A stretch of 64,000 nucleotides of DNA from Candidatus Falkowella caecavicola (GCA_904420125.1 CAJFUK010000047.1:51624-115623), one strand, 5' to 3'. Positions 46,646-55,558 are shown, counted from the stretch's first letter. Notes: a model not told the origin generated them from the letters alone. Program-made: numbers and translations.

Positions 46646-47521
46646 ATGGGAGACTTTTTTAAAAGTATACGTTTTAAGGTATTTGCCTGTCTGGCGGCGC
46701 TGCTGTTGGGGTTTATCATCTATGCGGCATCGACAGGGGGGCTGGCAGCGGTCACGTCCCAGCTGCTGGGATTTATTGTGACACCTGTGCAGAAGGCAGC
46801 ATCCACTGTCACGGATGCGGTAACCGATTTTTTTGACCAGTTTATTCATGCTGGGGATTACCGGCGGGAAAATATACAGCTTAAGGAGCAGATTGCCGAT
46901 TATCAGCGGCAACTGGTCGATTATGAGAAGCTCAAGGATGAAAACAGCCGTTTGCGGGATATTGCCGGGCTGCATGCGGAAAATCCCGACTTTTCCTTTT
47001 TAGGGGCTGCGGTCATCGGCAGGGATCCGGACGACCAGTTCGGTTCTTTCATGATTGACCAGGGACAGCTGCATGGCGTATCGGTGAACGATCCTGTCGT
47101 CACTTCCGCGGGGGTGGTTGGGAAAATCGTAGAGGTTGGACCGACATTTTCCCGTGTGATTACCCTGCTGCATCCGGATCTGCGGATCAGCTGTTATGAG
47201 ATTACAACCGACGAAGTCGGAACAGTATCGGGGGACCCGGTCCTTTGGGCGGATGGATTGTGTAAATTTCAGTATCTGGACTTGCAGACAGACATTGCCG
47301 TTGGAAATCTGGTGGTAACGGCCGGCTCTACCGGCGTATTTCCCAAAGGCCTTGTGATTGGGACGGTGCAGGAGATTCAGCAGGAGAATAATGGTATTTC
47401 GGCCAGTGCAGTGGTGATGCCGAGTGTGGAAATTATGAAGGTCAAAGATGTTTTTGTCATTACAGATTTTCTTGGGCAGGGAGAAAGTCTGGAAGATGCA
47501 GTGAACCAGGAAGAAAACTGA
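46646..47521 (+). CDS. mreC: Cell shape-determining protein MreC
   Basis: 291 residues. One N-terminal transmembrane helix (VFACLAALLLGFIIYAAST), a coiled coil (ENIQLKEQIADYQRQLVDYEKLKDENSRLRDI), then the double beta-barrel: DDQFGSFMIDQGQLHGVSVNDPVVTSAGVVGKIVEVGPTFSRVITLLHPDLRIS. This is the standard MreC order. It links MreB to PBP2 outside the cell. GGAGG is ten bases before ATG 46646; the frame upstream to 46568 runs through the intergenic hairpin and is not coding. Confidence 0.95.
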   Translation: MGDFFKSIRFKVFACLAALLLGFIIYAASTGGLAAVTSQLLGFIVTPVQKAASTVTDAVTDFFDQFIHAGDYRRENIQLKEQIADYQRQLVDYEKLKDENSRLRDIAGLHAENPDFSFLGAAVIGRDPDDQFGSFMIDQGQLHGVSVNDPVVTSAGVVGKIVEVGPTFSRVITLLHPDLRISCYEITTDEVGTVSGDPVLWADGLCKFQYLDLQTDIAVGNLVVTAGSTGVFPKGLVIGTVQEIQQENNGISASAVVMPSVEIMKVKDVFVITDFLGQGESLEDAVNQEEN

Positions 47522-47567
47522 ACGGTTGTAAAAACGGATACAACAGGAAAGGCAGGGGAGGCAAACG

Positions 47568-48086
47568 ATGCGCCAATCAACCAGACGTTTTCTCAAATGG
47601 GCGCTGTATGCGCTCCTGCTGTTTGTTTTTTATATTTTGCAGTCAACGCCGTTGTTTTTGTCTATTCAGGGAATCAAACCAGCGCTGATTATCCCGTATT
47701 TGTTGGCTGTGGCGATGTTTGAAGGGGAATTGGCCGGTTGTATCTATGGGATTGCCGGCGGATTTTTATGGGATATTGCTTCCGGGCGGTTGCCGGGGTT
47801 CAGTTCCCTGGTTTTAATGATCCTCTGTATTGCGGCAGCATTAATGGTGATGTATCTGCTGCGGGCGAATCTGGTCAATGCGATGGTCTTCTGCGGCATC
47901 AGTGTACTTCTTTACTTTTTGCTGGATTATCTGTTCTGCTATGTTATGTGGGGACTTGACCCGGCACGAAATGTCCTGTTGGGCCGGCTGCTGCCTGTGG
48001 CGGGATATACCCTTGTGATGATGATCCCGATCTATTATTTTGTCCGTGGTTTATCCCGGAAGTTGAATGAAAACCCGCGGATATAA
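47568..48086 (+). CDS. mreD: Rod shape-determining protein MreD
   Basis: 172 residues with five to six hydrophobic segments (YALLLFVFYILQSTPLF, IIPYLLAVAMFEGELAGCIYGIAGGFLWDIASGRLPGFSSLVLMILCIAAALMVMYLL, FCGISVLLYFLLDYLFCYV, YTLVMMIPIYYFV). The block EGELAGCIYGIAGGFLWDI and G-FSSL are typical of the family. It is a membrane partner of MreC. GGGGAGG precedes ATG 47568. Its end overlaps the longest reading frame of mrdA but not the chosen start. Confidence 0.9.
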   Translation: MRQSTRRFLKWALYALLLFVFYILQSTPLFLSIQGIKPALIIPYLLAVAMFEGELAGCIYGIAGGFLWDIASGRLPGFSSLVLMILCIAAALMVMYLLRANLVNAMVFCGISVLLYFLLDYLFCYVMWGLDPARNVLLGRLLPVAGYTLVMMIPIYYFVRGLSRKLNENPRI

Positions 48087-48105
48087 CAGGAAAGGAGAAA
48101 GTGTT

Positions 48106-50136
48106 TTGGAAAAAGAACAAGCGCCGGTCTCTTGGAAACAGCGCGTTCGGGCAATCATTCTGATTGTCATCCTGATCGTAATCTTTGCGCTTTGTGTCCT
48201 GCGGCTGATGCAGTATCAGATTGTAGAGGGACAGAGTTATCTGGCGCAGGCTGAGAAGAGCACCATGAGCGTTGTGGATATTCCAGCGGCCAGAGGGATG
48301 ATTGTTGACCGGTACGGCCGTTCTCTGGCACAAAATCGTGTTCGTTTTAACCTGATTTTTTATTACCCGTTTATGGAACGGGGCAGTGAAAACGCGGTAA
48401 TCGATGCGCTGCTGACCCTGATGGAAGAGATGGAAGAGGAATGGATCGATACCCTGCCAATCAGCGAGAAGCCCTATACCTTTCTGGAGGATCAGTCTGC
48501 ACAGGCTGACGCGCTGCGGGAGAAGCTGCAATTGCAGCCCTATGCCACCGCAGAAAACTGCATGGACGAGCTGTTCTCCCTCTATGATATTGATCCCGAT
48601 GACCCGCACGCCCGGAAAATTGCGGCGGTGCGGTATCAGATGACGCAGGCGGGATTTTCCAAAGACGCACCCTATCTGTTTGCAGAGGATATCTCGAAGG
48701 AACTCGTTGTGCAGGTACAGGAAATGGATTTTGCGCTGCGTGGGGTCCAGATTCAGGAGGATGCGGTCCGGGAATATGTCAGCGGAGACATTGCACCGCA
48801 TCTGATCGGCATGGTAGGGCCCATTTATGCGGAAGAATATGCCAGCCTGAAAGAAGAAGGGTATGCTTTGGATGCGACCATTGGGAAAATGGGCATTGAA
48901 AGCGCGATGGAAAGTTATCTCCGGGGCATTGACGGCCAATTGCAGATTGAGCAGAATGCTGACGGGGAAATCATTGGACAGACCGTTTTAAAAGAGCCGG
49001 AGCCAGGGGACACAGTCGTGTTAACGTTGGACATGGAATTCCAGAAAAAAGTACAGGATATCCTGGAAAACCATATCCGTTGGCTCAATGAAACCGCGGA
49101 GAGCGATGAGAAAGGTAAATCTGCCAACGCAGGCGCCATTGCAGTTTTAGATGTAAAAACGGGAGAAGTGCTGGCACTGGCCACATACCCCAGTTATGAC
49201 ATCAATGAGTATCAGAGCAATTATACTGAACTGAGTCAGACTCCAGGAAATCCGTTATTTAACCGTGCGTTACAGGGAACCTACCGCCCCGGTTCAACCT
49301 ATAAAACCGTGGTGGCAACTGCTGGGCTTTGCGAAGGAATCATCAGTCCGACCAGCACCATTACCTGTAACCATTATTACACGGCGTTTACCGACTATCA
49401 GCCTGAATGTCTGGGATGGCATGGGAGCATTAATGTTCAGACTGCGCTCCAGAAATCCTGCAATATCTTTTTTTATGAGACCGGGCGCCTGCTCGGAATC
49501 GACCGCATCAATCAGTATGCTTCCGGGTTGGGGCTGGGCGTGCCGACCGGTATAGAGCTGCCGGAGGCTGTCGGCGTACAGGCCGGACCCCATGCACAGG
49601 ATGACTGGGGCCCTGGGCAGGTAGTTCAGGCGGCAATCGGGCAGTCTTCCAACGCGTATACGCCGCTGCAGCTGGCTGTGCAGGCTATGACCATTGCCAA
49701 TAAGGGTGTGCGGTATGAAGCGCATTTGGTTAAATCCGTGCAGAGCTATGATTATACTGAGACTATCCTGGAAAAAGAGCCGGTGATCGCTTCTTCCATC
49801 GATGCGGAATCCTGGGCTTTTGATACCGTTACCCAGGGTATGGTGCTGGCGGCGAACAGCGTGACCGGAATCGATCCGGTGACAAATCAATACGTGCTTT
49901 CCAACCTTGGCTATGATGTTGCAATCAAAACGGGTACGCCGCAGGTTACAAAGGATACCTATAATTCGACGCTGGTCGGCTTTTCGCCGGCATGGGATCC
50001 CGAAATTGCCGTGGGTGTGGTGATTGAGCGGGGAGAAAATGCAAAATATATTATGCGGCAGGTCATTGACGCGTATGCTTCCGTCAAAAACGGAGAACAG
50101 CGCGCTCCAGAACCAACGGATACGCTGCTTCCCTAA
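48106..50136 (+). CDS. mrdA: Penicillin-binding protein 2 (elongation transpeptidase)
   Basis: 676 residues. One N-terminal transmembrane helix (AIILIVILIVIFALCVLRLM), a non-penicillin-binding dimerisation domain (PAARGMIVDRYGRSLAQNRVRFN), and a transpeptidase domain with active-site STYK (YRPGSTYKTV), SCN (QKSCNIFF) and KTGT (AIKTGTPQV). It crosslinks peptidoglycan in the elongasome and is a beta-lactam target. I take the TTG at 48106, correctly spaced from AAAGGAG; the ATG at 48067 lies inside mreD without a site. rodA, its usual glycosyltransferase partner, is not in the window. Confidence 0.95.
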   Translation: MEKEQAPVSWKQRVRAIILIVILIVIFALCVLRLMQYQIVEGQSYLAQAEKSTMSVVDIPAARGMIVDRYGRSLAQNRVRFNLIFYYPFMERGSENAVIDALLTLMEEMEEEWIDTLPISEKPYTFLEDQSAQADALREKLQLQPYATAENCMDELFSLYDIDPDDPHARKIAAVRYQMTQAGFSKDAPYLFAEDISKELVVQVQEMDFALRGVQIQEDAVREYVSGDIAPHLIGMVGPIYAEEYASLKEEGYALDATIGKMGIESAMESYLRGIDGQLQIEQNADGEIIGQTVLKEPEPGDTVVLTLDMEFQKKVQDILENHIRWLNETAESDEKGKSANAGAIAVLDVKTGEVLALATYPSYDINEYQSNYTELSQTPGNPLFNRALQGTYRPGSTYKTVVATAGLCEGIISPTSTITCNHYYTAFTDYQPECLGWHGSINVQTALQKSCNIFFYETGRLLGIDRINQYASGLGLGVPTGIELPEAVGVQAGPHAQDDWGPGQVVQAAIGQSSNAYTPLQLAVQAMTIANKGVRYEAHLVKSVQSYDYTETILEKEPVIASSIDAESWAFDTVTQGMVLAANSVTGIDPVTNQYVLSNLGYDVAIKTGTPQVTKDTYNSTLVGFSPAWDPEIAVGVVIERGENAKYIMRQVIDAYASVKNGEQRAPEPTDTLLP

Positions 50137-50164
50137 AGAGGACGGTCAGATCTTACTTTTGATT

Positions 50165-50204
50165 AAACATTACAGGAACATTTGTTTCTGTAATGTTTCA
50201 TTTT
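50165..50204 (+). terminator. Terminator after mrdA
   Basis: AAACATTACAG and CTGTAATGTTT form an 11-bp stem with a 12-base loop that can pair further, followed by CATTTT. Ends the mreB operon. Confidence 0.8.
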
Positions 50205-50304
50205 GCAGCGAAAAGCCTGCTTAAAAAATTTGGACAAAGAGTGTGCCGAAAATTTGACTAAAAGCACAAAAAAAGAAATAATGGGAGATTTTTTTCAAAA
50301 ACAC

Positions 50305-50332
50305 TTTATAAATAAAAAAAATATGGTACAAT
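50305..50332 (+). promoter_or_regulatory. Promoter of the MinD-like gene
   Basis: TGGTACAAT (50324-50332) is an extended -10; TTTATA (50305-50310) is a weak -35 at 16 bases. The leader is about 95 bases. Confidence 0.55.
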
Positions 50333-50434
50333 AGAATAGGTGAAGAATTTTTTGATCCTATCTTGTGGAAACAACCAGAGAAAATCTGGTTCGTCGAATC
50401 ATGGGCAGGGCGGAAAACGGGGGAAACAGAAAGC

Positions 50435-51160
50435 ATGGTCATTGCAGTTACTTCCGGCAAGGGCGGCACGGGCAAAACATCTTTCTGCTGCTATGCCGGT
50501 CAGGCCCTGGCAGAACTGGGGTACCGGACAGTTATTCTGGAACTTGATTTTGGGCTGCGCGGGCTGGATCTGATGCTTGGAATGCAGGATCGGGTAGTTT
50601 ACGACCTGGGGGATGTATTCAGCGGCGGCTGCGATGTCAGCAAGGCCTTGATTCCGGTCGATTTTCAGCCCAATCTGGTGATCATGGCTGCGTCTTCCTT
50701 TACGGAGCGTTCGCCTTCGGCAGAAGAAATCGCCTCTTTATGCGCGGCCCTGCGTCCCTGTTATGATTATATTTTGCTGGATATGCCAGCTGGGATCGGG
50801 TTTACCCGGAAAATAGAGGGGGCTGCGGACCTGACTCTGATTATTGTAACGCCGGATCCGGTCTGTATACGGGATGGAAACCGGATGGTACTGGAACTTG
50901 GGGCGGAAAACACCATGCTGGTCATCAATAAGGTCAATAAAAGACGGATTGTCATGGACCGGATTCTGGATCTGGATCGGGTGATTGATGGCGTGGGTGT
51001 GCGGCTGTTGGGTGTTGTGCCGGAGGATTTGACGCTCCAGAGCGCCATGATCAGGGGAAAACCGCTGCCGCGCAAGAGCCGCGCACGCCAGGGATATCAG
51101 AATATTGCCGGAAGGCTGACGGGGCGGGACATACCGCTGTTTGCCGGACGGGTATTATAG
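50435..51160 (+). CDS. MinD-like P-loop ATPase
   Basis: 241 residues, about 25 shorter than typical MinD. Deviant Walker A SGKGGTGKTSFCCYAGQALA, A' region ILELDFGLRGLDLMLGM (MinD: DxDIGLRNLD), Walker B DYILLDMPAGIG and VVTPDP-like IIVTPDPVCIRDGNRM. The C-terminus ends IPLFAGRVL without the amphipathic membrane-targeting helix of MinD (KKGFLARLFG type), so membrane cycling is doubtful. Start ATG 50435 (MVIAVTSGKGG) is chosen by homology. minC and minE, which sit beside minD in many Clostridia, are absent; mgsA follows 35 bases later. Confidence 0.82.
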   Translation: MVIAVTSGKGGTGKTSFCCYAGQALAELGYRTVILELDFGLRGLDLMLGMQDRVVYDLGDVFSGGCDVSKALIPVDFQPNLVIMAASSFTERSPSAEEIASLCAALRPCYDYILLDMPAGIGFTRKIEGAADLTLIIVTPDPVCIRDGNRMVLELGAENTMLVINKVNKRRIVMDRILDLDRVIDGVGVRLLGVVPEDLTLQSAMIRGKPLPRKSRARQGYQNIAGRLTGRDIPLFAGRVL

Positions 51161-51195
51161 AATGACAATTTTATTTTAAGAGTGGAGGCTGTCAA

Positions 51196-51609
51196 ATGAA
51201 CATAGCAATTATCGCACACGATTCTAAAAAAGAACTAATGGTACAATACTGCATTGCATACTGCGGAATACTCAGCCGACACGCATTATGTGCTACGGGA
51301 ACCACCGGCAAATTGGTGGCCGAGGCAACCGGCTTGCAGATTCAGCGGTTTTTAGGAGGCAGCCATGGCGGTGATCAACAGATTGCTGCCCGGATTGCCT
51401 GCAATGAGATTGACTTGCTCATCTTTTTCCGTGATCCCCTGGCAACGCGGGGAAGTGAGGTCAATGAACAGAGCATGTTCCGGCTGTGCGATGTGCATAA
51501 TATTCCTTATGCAACCAATCTGGCCACAGCGGAAGTGCTGATCCATGGACTGGAACGGGGAGACTTTAACTGGCGGGATATTGTCAATCCGGAGCGGGCG
51601 GCTAAGTAA
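51196..51609 (+). CDS. mgsA: Methylglyoxal synthase
   Basis: 137 residues. IAIIAHDSKKELMVQYCIAY at the N-terminus (phosphate-binding H and K), ATGTTGKLVAEATGL, GGSHGGDQQIAARI (catalytic D) and FFRDPLATRGSEVNEQSMFRLCDVHNIPYATNLATAE, all diagnostic. It converts dihydroxyacetone phosphate to methylglyoxal and phosphate, relieving sugar-phosphate stress. GAGTGGAGG precedes ATG 51196. Commonly found at the end of mre/min clusters in Clostridia. Confidence 0.96.
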   Translation: MNIAIIAHDSKKELMVQYCIAYCGILSRHALCATGTTGKLVAEATGLQIQRFLGGSHGGDQQIAARIACNEIDLLIFFRDPLATRGSEVNEQSMFRLCDVHNIPYATNLATAEVLIHGLERGDFNWRDIVNPERAAK

Positions 51610-51632
51610 TCCAATATTTTTACCGCTTTGTC

Positions 51633-51661
51633 TTGACAATGGAATTCCTTTGGAGTACAAT
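51633..51661 (+). promoter_or_regulatory. Promoter of the hisS-aspS T-box operon
   Basis: Perfect TTGACA (51633-51638), 17 bases, TACAAT (51656-51661). Transcription should start near 51668, upstream of stem I of the T-box. Confidence 0.9.
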
Positions 51662-51726
51662 GCTAACAGATTGGTTTCAACAATTTTTATATCTGTCTTG
51701 AGAGGAAGAGTAATTCTGTACGGGGA

Positions 51727-51908
51727 AGCAGAGAGGATGGCCAAGCGCTGAGAGCCGTCTTTCCATCCGGCAAGTATGAAGACACCTCTGTTTGATAAGA
51801 CGGCGCGTGATTCGCGAAAACAATCAGAAAGGCGTTTTACGCGAAATAGGGTGGCACCACGTGGATTATTTCCTCGTCCCTGTGATTTGTACATGGGGAC
51901 GAGTTTTT
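51727..51908 (+). promoter_or_regulatory. T-box leader of hisS-aspS
   Basis: Stem I starts at GCAGAGAGGATGG with the conserved GCGCTGAGAGCC in the distal part, and closes with CTCTG (51786-51790). The specifier area reads TATGAA-GAC-ACC, so Asp codon GAC is at 51781-51783 and His codon CAC overlaps it at 51783-51785. The antiterminator T-box TAGGGTGGCACCACG is at 51847-51861, with bulge TGGC (51852-51855). The terminator is CTCGTCCC (51873-51880) with GGGACGAG (51896-51903) and TTTTT. Uncharged tRNA binding favours read-through into hisS-aspS. TGGC pairs with a tRNA ending GCCA, as expected for tRNA-Asp. Confidence 0.95.
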
Positions 51909-51953
51909 ATTTCATCTGTTTAACATACATCGATACAGAAAGGAAGATGAAAA

Positions 51954-53390
51954 ATGGGGGTTTTGTCCAAACGACCCAAGGGAACAAAAGATGTCCTTCC
52001 TGCAGAAAGTTATAAATGGAAGGCAATAGAAAGCCGGATGTCAGGTGTGGCCGAGCTGTTTGGTTTCCGGGAAATCCGGTTTCCGACCTTTGAACATACA
52101 GAAGTATTTACCCGCTCTGTGGGGGATACTACAGATGTTGTGCAGAAAGAAATGTATACATTTAAAGATAAAGGGGATCGCTCCATTACCCTGAAACCGG
52201 AAGGGACGGCAGGTACGGTGCGTGCGATGCTGGAAAATGGGCTTTTAAATGAAGCGTTGCCCCAAAAAGTCTATTATATTACGCCCGCCTTTCGGTATGA
52301 AAAGGCGCAGGCTGGCCGTCTGCGGGAATTCCATCAGTTTGGATGCGAGATGTTTGGCTCCGCAGATCCTGCTGCAGATGCAGAACTGATCTGCCTGGCA
52401 CAGTCGGTTTTGGGGCTCCTGAATCTGGACGATGTTCGGCTGGAAATCAATTCGATTGGGTGTCCGGAATGCCGGAAATCCTATCAGGAGGCCCTGCTGG
52501 CCTATTTTAATGCGCACCTGGATGCGCTATGTGAGACATGCCATGACCGTCTCCGGAAAAATCCAATGCGCATTCTGGACTGTAAGAATCCCGAATGCGC
52601 GGAGATTGCCAAATCTGCTCCCCAGATTACCCATTATCTCTGCGCAGACTGTCAGGCGCATTTTGAGCGTGTACAACGTTATCTTCAGGAGATGGATATA
52701 GCGTACACAGTCAATCCAACCATCGTCCGCGGGCTGGATTATTATACCCGGACGGTATTTGAGTTTATTGCTGACGACATCGGCGCGCAGTCTACCGTCT
52801 GCGGCGGCGGGCGGTATGACGGACTGGTGGAACTGATGGGGGGGAAACCCATGCCGGCGCTGGGCTTTGCCATGGGGCTGGAACGCCTCCTGATAGCGAT
52901 TGAAAGCCGGGGCTGGAAAATAGATCCGCCGACACCCTGCCAGCTGTATCTGGCATCCGTGGGGGAGGCGGCCGCTGCCAAAGCCGTTGTGCTGACAGCG
53001 GATCTCCGCAGATCCGGAATTTATGCCGAGTGTGATACCATGGGCCGCGGGCTGAAGGCACAGATGAAATATGCTGACAAAATCGGCGCGAAAACAACTG
53101 CGGTGATCGGGGACGAGGAGCTCGCGTCCGGCCAGCTGAAAATTAAAGATATGAAAACCGGAGATATCACCTCGTCAACATTTGATACGCTCTGCGACGA
53201 TATCTGGGAGTGCCTGTCCCAAAAAGAACCGCGCAATCCACGGGAAATCCGGGAAGAAATGACGAATGATCTGGGCGAAGAGCTGGTACAGAGATTTATG
53301 TCTCACATGCTCGGCGGAAAAATTTCCGGTACCCGTAACATGCCGGAAATCGACGGATTTGACGATCTGAAGGATCTGGATAAAGAATAA
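51954..53390 (+). CDS. hisS: Histidyl-tRNA synthetase
   Basis: 478 residues. Class II motifs: motif 1 region FREIRFPTFEHTEVFTRSVGDTTDVVQKEMYTF, motif 2 YYITPAFRYEKAQAGRLREFHQFG, histidine-A loop VRGLDYYTRTVFEF, motif 3 LGFAMGLERLL. An inserted segment with four Cys (PECRKS, ETCHDRL, CKNPECAEI, LCADCQAHF) resembles a zinc-binding insertion. The C-terminal ~60 residues after CDDIWECLSQ, including GGKISGTRNMPEIDGFDDLK, extend past the normal end near residue 420. ATG 51954 follows AAAGGAAG. First gene of the T-box operon. Confidence 0.95.
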   Translation: MGVLSKRPKGTKDVLPAESYKWKAIESRMSGVAELFGFREIRFPTFEHTEVFTRSVGDTTDVVQKEMYTFKDKGDRSITLKPEGTAGTVRAMLENGLLNEALPQKVYYITPAFRYEKAQAGRLREFHQFGCEMFGSADPAADAELICLAQSVLGLLNLDDVRLEINSIGCPECRKSYQEALLAYFNAHLDALCETCHDRLRKNPMRILDCKNPECAEIAKSAPQITHYLCADCQAHFERVQRYLQEMDIAYTVNPTIVRGLDYYTRTVFEFIADDIGAQSTVCGGGRYDGLVELMGGKPMPALGFAMGLERLLIAIESRGWKIDPPTPCQLYLASVGEAAAAKAVVLTADLRRSGIYAECDTMGRGLKAQMKYADKIGAKTTAVIGDEELASGQLKIKDMKTGDITSSTFDTLCDDIWECLSQKEPRNPREIREEMTNDLGEELVQRFMSHMLGGKISGTRNMPEIDGFDDLKDLDKE

Positions 53391-53409
53391 AATCGGAAGG
53401 AATGTTAAT

Positions 53410-55188
53410 ATGGCAGACACGATGAAAGGCTTAAAACGGACGCATTACTGCGGCCAGGTGACAGAAGCTGGGCAAGAGGTTGTCGTCGGCGGCTTTGTTC
53501 AGAAAACACGAAATTTGGGAAACCTTATTTTTATTGATCTGCGAGACCGCACCGGTATCGTGCAGTTGGCCTTTGACAATACCACGGATCCGGCTGTGTT
53601 TGAAAAAGCGTCTTCCTGCCGTTCAGAATATGTGCTGATGGCCAAGGGCATCGTCCGGGAGAGGGAAAGTAAAAATACAGAACTGATAACCGGCAATATA
53701 GAGATACTGGTCTCTGATCTGCGGATCCTGGCTAAGGCCCAGACACCGCCGTTTGAAATTGTAGACCATACCAATGTCAATGAAGAGCTTCGACTGAAGT
53801 ACCGCTATCTGGATCTGCGCCGGCAGACCCTTCAAAAAAACCTCATGATGCGGCACCAGATTGCAAAGGTTGCACGGGAGTATTTCTATGAAAATGGGTT
53901 TTTGGAAATTGAAACGCCCATGATGATCAAATCTACCCCGGAAGGTGCGCGGGACTATCTGGTACCGTCTCGGATCCATCCCGGAAAATTTTATGCGTTG
54001 CCCCAGTCCCCGCAGATTTATAAGCAGCTGCTGATGATCTCGGGTTACGACCGGTATATCCAGCTTGCACGCTGCTTCCGGGATGAGGACCTGCGGGCGG
54101 ACCGGCAGCCGGAGTTTACACAGATTGACCTGGAAATGTCTTTTGTCGATGTAGATGATATCCTGGAAATGAATGAAGGATTTATACACCGGCTGTTTGA
54201 GGAAGTTTTGCATATTGATATCCCGCTGCCTCTGCCGCGGATGACTTATCAGGAGGCAATGGAGCGGTATGGAAGCGATAAACCAGATACCCGCTTTGGA
54301 ATGGAGATCGTTAATATTTCGGAACTGGTGGGTGCCAGCGGGTTCAGCGTATTTTCTGATGCGGTTGCAAACGGCGGCAGTGTCCGTGGGATCGTTGTGA
54401 AGGGCGGCGCGGATAAGCTCAGCCGCAAGGAAATTGACAAGCTGACGGAATTTGTACGCGGCATTGGCGCCAAAGGGCTTGCCTATGTTCGCTGGGTGGA
54501 GGATGTTCCCAATTGCTCATTTGCCAAATTTATGGCCGAAGGGGAATTGGAAAAGATTTTGGCGGCGCTGGGTTGCGAAAAGGGTGACGTGGCGCTCCTC
54601 GTTGCGGACAAAAACAAAGTGACGCTGCCGGTTCTGGGGGCGCTTCGTTTAAAGGTTGCCAAACAATTGGATATGATTCCGCAAGGGTTCAATTTCCTTT
54701 GGATTACCGAGTTCCCGTTTTTTGAGTGGGATGAGGATAATCAGACATGGGTGGCAATGCATCATCCGTTTACGATGCCGATGGATGAGTGTATTCCGTT
54801 GCTGGATACGGATCCGGGTGCGGTTCGTGCAAAGGCATACGATTTGGTGCTCAACGGCGTGGAGATGTCTTCTGGTTCGATCCGTATTACAGACTATGAG
54901 TTGCAGGAACGGATGTTCCGCTCCCTGGGACTCACAAAAGAAGAAATTGATGCAAAATTTGGGTTCCTGGTCGAGGCGTATAAGTATGGGGCGCCTCCGC
55001 ACGGCGGCGCAGGCATCGGATTGGACCGCCTGGCTATGGTCATGTGCGGGGCAGATAGTCTTCGCGACGTTACAGCGTTCCCGAAGGTGCAGAATGCAAG
55101 CGAGCTGATGTCTGCCTGTCCGGCTGATGTGGATGCCAAGCAGCTCGAGGAACTGGGAATTGCGGTGACACCAACGGCAAAGGAGTAA
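53410..55188 (+). CDS. aspS: Aspartyl-tRNA synthetase
   Basis: 592 residues, bacterial type. OB-fold N-terminal domain (VVVGGFVQKTRNLGNLIFIDLRDRTGIVQLAF), class II core with ETPMMIKSTPEGARDYLVPSR, LPQSPQIYKQLLMISGYDRYIQLARCFRDEDLRADRQPEFTQIDLEMSF (motif 2), the GAD insertion, and GAPPHGGAGIGLDRLAMVMCG (motif 3). Charges tRNA-Asp; whether it also charges tRNA-Asn cannot be read here. It follows hisS by 19 bases in one T-box controlled unit. GGAAGGAATG lies upstream of the ATG. Confidence 0.97.
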   Translation: MADTMKGLKRTHYCGQVTEAGQEVVVGGFVQKTRNLGNLIFIDLRDRTGIVQLAFDNTTDPAVFEKASSCRSEYVLMAKGIVRERESKNTELITGNIEILVSDLRILAKAQTPPFEIVDHTNVNEELRLKYRYLDLRRQTLQKNLMMRHQIAKVAREYFYENGFLEIETPMMIKSTPEGARDYLVPSRIHPGKFYALPQSPQIYKQLLMISGYDRYIQLARCFRDEDLRADRQPEFTQIDLEMSFVDVDDILEMNEGFIHRLFEEVLHIDIPLPLPRMTYQEAMERYGSDKPDTRFGMEIVNISELVGASGFSVFSDAVANGGSVRGIVVKGGADKLSRKEIDKLTEFVRGIGAKGLAYVRWVEDVPNCSFAKFMAEGELEKILAALGCEKGDVALLVADKNKVTLPVLGALRLKVAKQLDMIPQGFNFLWITEFPFFEWDEDNQTWVAMHHPFTMPMDECIPLLDTDPGAVRAKAYDLVLNGVEMSSGSIRITDYELQERMFRSLGLTKEEIDAKFGFLVEAYKYGAPPHGGAGIGLDRLAMVMCGADSLRDVTAFPKVQNASELMSACPADVDAKQLEELGIAVTPTAKE

Positions 55189-55260
55189 AGTGAAAATTAT
55201 GTTAGGCGTTTTGAACAAAACGCTGGACATGATTTATAAACCCAGGTGGCCTCAAAATGG

Positions 55261-55288
55261 AATTTCTGCAGCGGTTGGTGCAGAAATT
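55261..55288 (+). repeat. 10-bp inverted repeat after aspS
   Basis: AATTTCTGCA-GCGGTTGG-TGCAGAAATT. A perfect stem just before the main terminator; likely part of the operon's 3' end. Confidence 0.6.
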
Positions 55289-55300
55289 GTAATCTTGGAT

Positions 55301-55349
55301 AAAAAAACAGCCTGTCTGTGGGGAAACCCTACAGACAGGCTGTTTTTTT
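55301..55349. terminator. Strong bidirectional terminator after aspS
   Basis: AAAAAAACAGCCTGTCTGT pairs fully with ACAGACAGGCTGTTTTTTT; the apex GGG-GAAA-CCC is a stable GNRA-type tetraloop. It can end both the aspS transcript and any leftward transcript from the yidC fragment. Confidence 0.95.
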
Positions 55350-55387
55350 AGATCAGGCAACAGATTATTTGCTTTTCTTTTTTCTGT

Positions 55388-55492
55388 CATGGTAAATAAC
55401 ACAATCGATAAGCCGTAATTCCGGATAATAAAATAACAAAAACTCATTAAATATCCGAGCGGGGTTCCGATTAAAGAAATAATTGTGTCCAT
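55388..55492 (-). pseudogene. Truncated second yidC (N-terminus only)
   Basis: A minus-strand frame opens with MDTIISLIGTPLGYLMSFCYFIIRNYGLSIVLFTM after a good AAAGGAG ribosome binding site. This corresponds to the N-terminal segment and first helix of a YidC/Oxa1 insertase (compare GTPLGW...RNYGLVLILFT in the intact gene at 22.7 kb). After VLFTM the expected continuation is lost, the frame runs on as TEKRKANNLLP and into the aspS terminator. About 35 of >200 residues survive, so it is a remnant. Confidence 0.8.
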
Positions 55493-55558
55493 TTAAGCAG
55501 CTCCTTTATTACTTCTACAACATCTTGCACGATTCCCTTTTCAAGGAAAGCAGTGATT

